Positions 56,186 to 64,000 of a stretch of 64,000 nt of DNA are shown here, piece by piece. The number at the start of each line of letters is the position of its first letter. Within the stretch, counting starts at the first letter, position 1. The notes beneath the pieces were generated by a model. It was not told the DNA's origin, ran no database searches, and saw only the letters and a list, made by a program, of their open reading frames with translations. The position numbers and the translations under genes were made by a program. Origin of the DNA: Anisus vortex (Eukaryota; Mollusca; Gastropoda; Planorbidae); assembly GCA_949126835.1 (NCBI GenBank), contig OX421509.1, forward strand, positions 14,043,279-14,107,278, in the 5' to 3' direction.

Positions 56186-57282
56186 AAATCAGAGCAGAAA
56201 CCATTTTTTTAAGGGTTGAAAACATTCTTTTTTAAAATGTGCATTCCCTCCTTTCAAGGGAATCTCACGTGTCCTTTCTATGAAAATATAATTTGTTTAG
56301 ATTTGGGTATTCTATTTACAGATGAACAGAGCAAACATTGTTTGTTTTATTTCATGCAACACGTCAAATGTTATACCCATCAGTTGGTATTCCCAACAGC
56401 AGATACGCTGACAATGTAAGCAATACCACCATATGCATGCACTGGGCGTAAATTTCATATATTTAAATAATATATTAAGGAGAGGCGTGAAGTTTGCCCT
56501 ATTTCCCATCACATGAGCAAGTCATTCACAGATTTTCCAATATTTTGGTGCGCTTGGGTGTCACATGATCCTGGATCCCACTTACAAATACAGACACTGT
56601 ATTTTTTACCTTTGGTTTCGGACAGATTAGCAGAATTTAAAAAACATTTTATGTTAAACCTTTTGTTGTGCGGTTATTTGTGAATAAGATTTCACTTCAG
56701 AACATCCAATGTATGGATGAAAAAAAGATTTGAACCAAATCTTTGAACATTTTCACTTTTTTTACTCTACCTTATATTTCGTTTGGTTAAAAGGGTTCTC
56801 AAAAAGGGAAAAATGTTAATTTGTGTGTGTGTGTAATTTTGACATGCTATGACAAATAAAACTAAGTGTAGATTAAAAACTAAAAAGTTGAAAGAGCCAA
56901 TCCAAGATAAAAAAGCTGGCTCAAAAGTTGACAACTTTTTTGTTTAAGATACCAAATGATTATATAATCCATGTTTCGAATGCGAGTTACTTACTGGTAA
57001 TCCTTTTTTTTTTTTACTTAGAAAAAATTGTACAGTAATTAATTTAAACCAAGCATGTTTATACATGAATGCGTAAAAACAATTCTAAATTTAACGCTTG
57101 TTTTTTTTGTTGTTAAAACTAGACTAAGCTTTTTTACATTGGTTGACTTGAAAGTATAACAGAAAATATATTATGAATTTAAGTATATTGTTTAGTTTGG
57201 TACTACATTAATGCCTGTACTTATCCATTTTTGTCTGTATTTGAAACTATGTTCAAGAAGTCCCATTGTGAGTAAAAAAAAT

Positions 57283-57413
57283 AAAAGTATTCCTCTCGGA
57301 CTGAATAACTGAATTGGCATATATAGGGCCGATGTGGCAGTGTTCACCAGTTTGCATGGCCCTGGATTACTAAGGGATTTGAGCGGCCACAATACAATGC
57401 CCAGACATTTTGT
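57283..57413 (-). repeat. SINE family A, 3' fragment
   Basis: Plus-strand blocks 'gtggcagtgttcaccagttt' and 'ttactaagggatttgagcgg' match the minus-strand 3' third of family A, quite diverged. Confidence 0.65.
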
Positions 57414-57933
57414 GGGAATGGGTCACAGAAATTTCTTTCACCGTTCTCAACTTGGCCTCTTGTTACATTATCACGGATCGATATCTTTTCCATAACCCCC
57501 CAAAAATTAAACCCAATTATATAATATTATGCAGGTTATGGTATTTGCTAAAACTTATTGATCCGTTTAATCAACAAAAAGGTTTTTTGTTGTTTATTTT
57601 CATGTCTTTTGCTTAAAACAAAAGCCCTGGTTATTATTGTGTCCACAACCTTTAGGTGTTATTCGATGAAAGAAAGTCATTACACTTATCTTGTTTATGT
57701 TTTTACATTGCTTTGTTTTATGAAGTATGAAGTGACAATAAATTGTTCATTCTCATGGTTTGTTCATGTTGGTTGTTTTTTAATCTCTCATAATTTTATT
57801 TAGGGAATGGACTAAGGAATGGTTTTATTTTAAAAACATTTAAAATTGTGTTTTTTATACAAAAAAAATTTACATTATCTAATTAGGGTATATGAATAAA
57901 AATTTAATGTCTTAAGGAAGTATGTGTTGGAAA

Positions 57934-58170
57934 GTAAAGTACCCGTTGGACCAAATTGATCATAGGGCTGGTGAAGCAGCGTTCTGGGTTTGAATCCTGG
58001 TGAAGGTTAAGATTTTTTTCCCTGGACTCTAGGGTATCCCTGAGTCTACCCAGCTCTGGAGGGTGTCCCTGAGTCTACCCAGCTCTGATGGTTACCTGAC
58101 AGTAGTTGGGGTAATGTAAAGGCGGATGGGCATCCCTTAGTATGCTACCGTGGCCATTGAAACTGGTGAG
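57934..58170 (+). repeat. Chimeric SINE family A copy
   Basis: 57934-57986 is the 3' end in minus orientation ('ggaccaaattgatcataggg'). At 57987 it changes to plus orientation, from the B box (GGGTTTGAATCCTGGTGAAG) through the body. A 30-bp block ('gtccctgagtctacccagct') is duplicated inside. Confidence 0.8.
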
Positions 58171-58444
58171 AAAATGTGTTGGAAAGGAATCAATCCAATT
58201 CAGCCAAGTTGGTGTAAGTATGAACACCAATTCTGGTTGATGCATTTTCTATACATTCTTATCTTATACAAGCTAAATTCCCTGGCATTGCCAGTGGAAA
58301 ACATTACATAAGCTACAGATATACATTTTATAAACTACAATAAACATAAAGCTTTAAAAATATTTTAAAATCTATTTATTATTTACTGAAAACATTGTAA
58401 TCAGGTTAGAAAAGGGCATGTCTTTTTATTTAAATTTAACTTAA

Positions 58445-58745
58445 AGTTTGGACTATCCCTGGCTGAGAATCGAACACCCGTCTCCCGCTTTCGTCTAGAA
58501 TATAATTATTAGATTTTACTTGCTGAAAACATTGTAGGAAAGCTTTAAGTTCTGAAATTCTTTACAATCTTTAAAAAAAAAAAATAATATTTATGGAAAG
58601 CTTATAAAAAGTAGAAAAAGAAAACTAAATTATCAGTGGAGATTCGAATCCAGGTCGCACGATAAGGCAAAAGTAATATATGAGACAATAAGGTCACGTG
58701 TCTTTAATTTATCCAATGGTGATCGGAATCCATACACACAATCTG
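58445..58745 (-). repeat. Composite tRNA-headed repeat, copy 2
   Basis: Reverse complement of parts of 19081-19545: 'ggctgagaatcgaacacccg', 'tatgagacaataaggtcacg' and 'gatcggaatccatacacaca'. It lacks the segment with the inner A box, so one copy has a deletion. Confidence 0.75.
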
Positions 58746-58987
58746 TTTTATATATAGAGAAGTTATAAACTTTCCTTCTTTACAGTGTAAAGATAATTTC
58801 TTTAAATTAGTTTGGAAGAATTGATCAGTCTAGCTGTTATAGCTAAAACTACTGTTGAGAACCAATATAAGTTTGTATTTAACTGAAGAAAGATTGAGCC
58901 AATTTTAGATCTGCTAAGTACTGCTGCAGTAAGCTATTTATTTGAACTCTCAACTACTTTGATTTCCTGAAGTGGAACCTTGACAAT

Positions 58988-59113
58988 TCAACCGTAGAAT
59001 GGAAATCCAAGGCTCATGTGAACAGGTTCTCTCACTCTGTGAAGACCATCCCTCAGTATCTGCCATCGTCGAAGCGAAGAATCCCTGTCATATCGTGTTT
59101 GTTCAATCAACAC
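58988..59113 (-). CDS. Possible terminal exon of an unknown minus-strand gene
   Basis: After a good acceptor (TAACATTCTGCAG) 41 codons read VLIEQTRYDRDSSLRRWQIL...HMSLGFPFYG and end in TGA. A minus-strand AATAAA lies ~50 bases downstream (58935-58940). The codon use and charged, non-repetitive sequence look coding. The end 'SLGFPFYG' faintly recalls the LSFDFPFYG motif of plexin-domain-containing proteins, but the match is short. An internal AGA|GTGAGA could act as a donor, so the exon may end earlier. No upstream exon was found in the window. Confidence 0.4.
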   Translation of the reverse strand: MLIEQTRYDRDSSLRRWQILRDGLHRVREPVHMSLGFPFYG

Positions 59114-62100
59114 CTGCAGAATGTTAGAAAATGTTCAGCTTGGTTCTCTTTAAAATGAAATTAGATTATTAAGAACAAGGTGTTTAGGTTGGTCAGGTAA
59201 AAAGTGTACAAGGCTAAAAAGCCAACTATTGAATGCCCACAAAATACATAAATTCTTATTCCTGAATAGCATCCGAGCATAAAATGGGTTGCCTGCATAA
59301 ACAAGGAAAACCATCAACAACTAGACTCCAGCCACAGATATTCAAAGACTAATCTTTTGTATAGAAGCAAGCATCTGTAACAATTTAAAAAAAAGATTAA
59401 AATTTCTTACAGTTAAGTAAAAATATTTCCTTGGGAGGGCAAACCTGGATTTTTAATTTTGTTCATTAGTTAAAAGTAAAATGTTAAAAATTCTGGCATG
59501 TATTTTGTCTCAGACTCAGTGTCTATTTTGGTGAACCAAAACGGGTAGCCTAAGGCAAGCTATCTCAAAAAAGGTTTAGCATTTCAGAATTTGAAGATAA
59601 TTATTTTAAAATAATTTTATCGCAGATAAATATGATACACTATTTTTGTGTCTTTCTCTGAGTAACAAAACATGTTAGAGCTACCTTAAAACAAATCTTG
59701 GTTCTTCCCATTTCCAACATAGGTCATTTAAAAATATCTTATCACAAAATAGGGGGGCAAGGTGAACGAGCCGCAGCGCATTCGACTGGCATTCCGAAGG
59801 TCCTGGGTTCAAATCCTGGTGAAGGCTAGGATTTGTTCCCGGGTCTGTATGGTATCCCTGAGTCTACCTAGCTCTGACTGGAGAAGAAAGATATTTGGCA
59901 TAAATTTACTCCTAGCACAGGGTTAATACAAGGGTTAATCTTAATGCCTTTCATTGTATTTGTGTGTTAGAAATTTCGTTCACATTTTTAAAAAAGTAGC
60001 CTTGATTTCTTTATAACCAAATATTTTACTTTGGTTGCATACAAATAGCTTATACTTAATAGCGCATACATATAACTTATAGATAATAAAATAATAAAAT
60101 ATCTACAAATAATAGGCTTTAACCAAAAAATAAGCTTATTTCTGAAGTTATTTTTAATGATTTTTTTTTTTATAAAGCTATTAACATCTTCTTCTTCTTC
60201 ATTATACTGTGGAGACCCCGTTATATCATAAAGGATAAGTTGATTGCAAATACTCCGGGATCAAAAGTGTGCATTAGAAGTTTAGAACTTATAATATTTA
60301 TAACATACAACAAGAGTTTTAGGCTTAGGTCTACATTTGACTTTGTTATATAACTTCAAACGCTAATCAAAATGCAAGACTAAACTCAAACCACGGATAA
60401 AGGTAGGACTCAATAATATTCTTGATTGAAGGAGCGTATGTAACATGTAAGTAAGAAAAGAAAAGATAAGATTTAAAAACATCTAAAAAATATTATAGTT
60501 TGATTATTAAAAAGTAAAAAGCGAATTTTTTTACAGCAATTTGTTTGTACCATAACTATTTGGAGTATAATTTTTAAACAACATTCTGATATCAACAGAT
60601 TGTTTATTGACAACTAAAAAAATAAAGATAACACACAGTCACTAGGTGACTAGGCCTATCGTTTTACGGAGAGGATTTAAATGTTTTTGGTGAGTAGGCC
60701 TATAAATACTATAATGTAATTTTATTTCAGCTAGTTTTTATTCTCTCTTTTTTTGTATATCACTTTCTACTCTCTACATTGCACTTTATAATATGAATTT
60801 ATAAAGAATTAGATCTTATCTTATCTTAATCTTAGCCTATTATATTATACTTTATATTATAGTTATAGTTATAGCCTACATTAACACAAAACGCAGTCGT
60901 AATGAAAGTGACGTAGTGACGTAGTCGTAATAATAATATAATTGATAATTAGGCCTTTAGTCTCTAGCCACTATAGTCTTTCTATGATTATCATAGCCAC
61001 TTATAATATTATATATAATATAGCTTCTGCTACACTTAGTTCTGCGCCCCACCATCCTTTTTAAAAAATGTTCCAATTTGACACAATTTGTACAAGTAGT
61101 AAGTAGGCTACTCTAACTAAAATTTGTAGTTATCATATATAAAATAAATACTTAGACTTAGGCCACTTAGGCTTAGATAATGATAATGAGACAGGTTTCG
61201 TTGCGACTATTCATTCACGTACAAAGCCCTGCTCGAAATATTATCTCGTGGTGGGAATATAAACACGTGGTTCAATTTACTGTGCAAAGTCGGCCAATAA
61301 GTTAATAAGGCCCCGAGCCGGCAAGCAGAGCCAGGTTTTGTGTAGGCATCTACAGCCTACAGTTTAGTTAACAATATTATTTATAGGCCTATCAATATAA
61401 AATTAGTAAAAGCCGGTTCTAAGGAGAAAACTTAGGCTATCCTTATATGCCTACGTCGCGGGTTATATATCCCTGCTGCCGACCGATCATGCTCCAAATT
61501 TGAAATTAGGATAACAGGCCCACTATATATGCCTATAGTCTATATAGGCTACTGAATTAGGCAATTAACTTGGTAACTAAATATAATAAGCTCTAAAAAA
61601 AAAGGCATAGATCTATATAATATAACGCTATTGGCTTTGGTCTTTTACAAAACTATAAACATTCAATTTGGATAATTGATTGGCAGATGTCCAAAGGGAA
61701 AAAACAAGTGCTGATTATAGGGACTGGCTGAGTTACTGTAAGCTGCTATAAAATACCCAATAAATATACCTTTCATAGGCTACTATTTCTAGTTTACTAC
61801 TAGTTACAACATTGACATGTGCAGGACTATTAGACCTATATAGGATATAGGAAAGACTTTAATACAAGGCTCCAATTTTTTTTATTCATGATATAGACTA
61901 GTATTAACTAAGAATGTTTTTTGTGACCTAAATAACTTATAAACTCACATATAAAATCGTTATTAAAAAGTAGCCTGATTTCTTTATAACAAAATATTTT
62001 ACTTTATATGCATAAACATTTTAGCTAGATAAAAATGTTATATTTAGTAGGCCTACATATGTAATTTTTTTTTGTTTTTGTTTTTTTAAATGCTAATAGA

Positions 62101-63050
62101 GTCTATATCTTGCCCACCACCATATAAACTAAAAAGGCATGCAATCTCAATTCTATCTAGGCCTATAACAAAGCAATGTTTTCTTTTAAGTTTCAGTGTT
62201 TTTCTTTTGTTGAGCTTGTTGAAATACAATAATATGTTAGATGATGTGTCTGATGGTTAGGCTTACTATTTAGTGAGTTCCATTATTATACATGCCTAGC
62301 TTTTATAGGTAGGCCTAATATATAGATTCGAGTTGTCCATTCTTGAAGCATATTAATTCGTTTTAGGATTTTAGTCTATAAAAACAAGACACTCTCAAAC
62401 AGTAATACTGATAATTGGGTGTAGGGTTAGGCTACACGGCGCAACTCTATATATTCAGTAGTTTTAGCTTGATGATAAAAGGCTAAGGGTGAGTATAACT
62501 TTATATTGCCAGATAATTGACACTATATCACTCTGCCTTCGAGCAAGCAGCTCAGACGTAGTGTCCTAGTTTACTTTGGTTGGTTATCAAATTTAGGTCT
62601 ATGTGGAGTTTATCGTGACTTCTTTCTCCCCTCTTTTCCTCTTCTGACTGTTAAGCCCCACTTTCTCAAAAGCCATTTGCAATTAAAGTCAACTTTTTAC
62701 TTGATGTTCAAACAGTGACGAAATGTCAACAACTACAAAACATTTATATTTGATGTTCAACCAAGTAACAACATGTCAACAACAACAAACAACAACATGA
62801 AGATGTGTTTGTATCTCACCCTCTTCCCAAACTGTATGCTACCTACTAAACAGTCCCCTCTGATCCGAAAGTATAAATTCATATAACATGTGATATCATA
62901 TGGCTTGCAGTATTAGCACCTTCAAGTGGTGAGATATATCTTTAATATCAGAACCCGTTTCTATAATAAAGGGTTGATATAATTCTTAAATTAATCATCT
63001 GCCTGTTTAGTAACATGTATTAAGGAAGAAAATTCAACAACCCGCCCTTC
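59114..63050. other. AT-rich DNA, possibly intron of the gene ending at 58988
   Basis: Contains one SINE-A fragment, a diverged repeat pair (59985-60140 and 61960-62060, sharing 'gatttctttataac' and 'aaatattttacttt'), and many TAGGCCTA octamers. No coding signal. Confidence 0.45.
59752..59882 (+). repeat. SINE family A, 5' half with intact head
   Basis: 'ggggcaaggtgaacgagccg' head, B box GGGTTCAAATCCTGG, then 'ggatttgttcccgggtctgt' and the stop after 'cctagctctgact'. Shows the tRNA-derived start of the family. Confidence 0.85.
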
Positions 63051-63500
63051 AAAGACATTGCTCTGGCCATTTATAACACTTAGATCTAGGATAAAATTCA
63101 AAGATCTGACTTTGCTCAATAAAAGCCTTCATGGCCAATCTCCTCATGGCCAATCTCCCAAGTACATCAGATCCATGATCGAGCTACACACATCAGAGAA
63201 AACATGGACTGCGTTCCAACTAAATTATTCATCAACAACTCATAAGGTACCAAAAGTAAAAAAACAACAACACATTTGCAGCTCGCCCCTATAGCGTCGC
63301 ATCACCTCTGTGGTGGAACGAACTTCCGAACACAATAGTAATTAAACAAGCGGAAAATATTAAAATTTTAAAAACAAAATATAAAACATACTTATTCGAT
63401 TTATTTTAATAACATAGGATAGATTAAATGTAAAACGTTTTCGAAGACTGTATATAGGGCCTATGCTATGAACAGCGCTATATAAAACCTGTAATTTGTA
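63050..63500 (+). mobile_element. LINE C-terminal fragment with SINE-C-like 3' end
   Basis: Encodes LWPFITLRSRIKFKDLTLLN, KSLHG and SPKYIRSMIE, then in other frames 'SVASPLWWNELPN' and 'KTYLFDLF', the usual ending of CR1/L2-type LINE RTs. The end reads 'gaacagcgctatataaaacc', like the tail of SINE family C. Several frame breaks. Confidence 0.75.
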
Positions 63501-63732
63501 AAAAATCGCCGAATGTGTGGTGTGTGTGTTGGGGGGGGGGGGTAGTCGGTCCCATTTATTCGTCAGTTTGTCATTTATATTGATTATATTATCCTTGAAT
63601 TTTACAGTAGGCTAGTCCAGGTTCTAGTCGCCTGTCTTTGCGATTATATAATTAATAAGCCTGAACTAAAGTAAATAAAAGTGTTTATCTTAGATTCATG
63701 TCGGTCCGCTGGACAACTTAAGAAGGAGCGTA

Positions 63733-63813
63733 TTAACCCTTCCCGTACCGACCTACTTCTATCTATGCTGCCTTCAGTTCCGCTATATACGCGCCCGGGA
63801 CTGTAAGGGTTAA
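63733..63813 (-). mobile_element. 80-bp TTAA mini-element, copy 2
   Basis: TTAACCCTT...AAGGGTTAA; reverse complement of 44449-44528 apart from a few substitutions and one extra base. Confidence 0.85.
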
Positions 63814-63892
63814 TTTGTTTCGATCTATAATGTCTTGCAAAAAACAAAAAAAAAACGGACAAGCCATCCGGCTCTTACGTCCAGGGCATAAT

Positions 63893-64000
63893 ATTATAAG
63901 GCGGTCGTTCGATCTCGCGGCTGGTCCTACGAATAGTTTACCGGACGGTCAACAAAACGGCCTTGGTTCTAGCCCTGCCGACGACCAATCCCTGCCGCCC
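63893..64000 (+). repeat. SINE family B, cut by window end
   Basis: Head 'ctcgcggctggtcctacgaa', 'accggacggtcaac', a damaged B box (GGTTCTAGCCC), then 'caatccctgccgccc' at the edge. Confidence 0.7.

Larger units (their letters stand above)
56186..58987. other. Intergenic, AT-rich
   Basis: No gene seen. Contains two family-A SINE remnants and part of a composite repeat. A (GT)n run lies near 56822. Confidence 0.45.

Noticed and set aside
63058..63294. 78-codon ORF as a host gene
   Set aside because: Content matches the C-terminal part of LINE reverse transcriptases and is followed by further LINE-like pieces in other frames.

Overview
The window is nuclear DNA of an intron-rich, repeat-rich, AT-rich animal. 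The evidence is two split protein-coding genes with GT-AG introns (one GC-AG), non-LTR retrotransposons, tRNA-derived SINEs, and many hAT-, piggyBac- and pogo-like non-autonomous elements. Gene and repeat style suggest a lophotrochozoan, most likely a gastropod mollusc, but nothing seen fixes the species. No bacterial operons, CRISPR arrays or functional RNA genes were found.

Layout. 1-7.4 kb is intergenic: SINE fragments, a decayed LINE 3' end, and a 1-kb block of minisatellite (3.0-3.95 kb). 7.4-20.2 kb (minus strand) is a three-exon gene for a ~2,449-residue, largely disordered C2H2 zinc-finger protein. It has SUMO-type motifs and a repeated V-P-x-K-P-V motif, and one 7-kb exon carries most of it. 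Its introns hold a nested inverted-repeat transposon, a piggyBac-like MITE and a 28-bp tandem array. 20.3-21.1 kb (minus) is an ORF of 23-residue Arg/Glu-rich repeats of unknown function.

22-34 kb is a graveyard of one repeat family in tandem and opposed orientations. Its units are bounded by GGCAGGTTTCAC-type ends. A solo LTR (23.1-23.7 kb, 4-bp duplication) and a full-length but broken LINE (30.1-33.35 kb, 12-bp duplication) are inserted in it, and between its two blocks lie hAT, LINE and SINE remnants.

34.7-55.5 kb (plus) is a complete 17-exon PRPF3 gene (U4/U6 snRNP protein Prp3, 659 aa predicted). Its introns are loaded with insertions: a 488-bp MITE, a hAT element with a perfect 8-bp duplication, piggyBac-like MITEs, a SINE with a LINE-like tail, a 98-bp tandem array, a 78-bp minisatellite open on both strands, and several copies of SINE family A. 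55.5-64 kb is mostly unassigned AT-rich DNA with SINE pieces, one possible minus-strand terminal exon (59.0 kb), a LINE fragment (63.05-63.5 kb) and a SINE cut by the window end.

The two main genes are not obviously linked in function: one is a core spliceosome component, the other a putative nuclear regulator. The rest is best read as layers of transposon insertion, several dated relative to each other by nesting.
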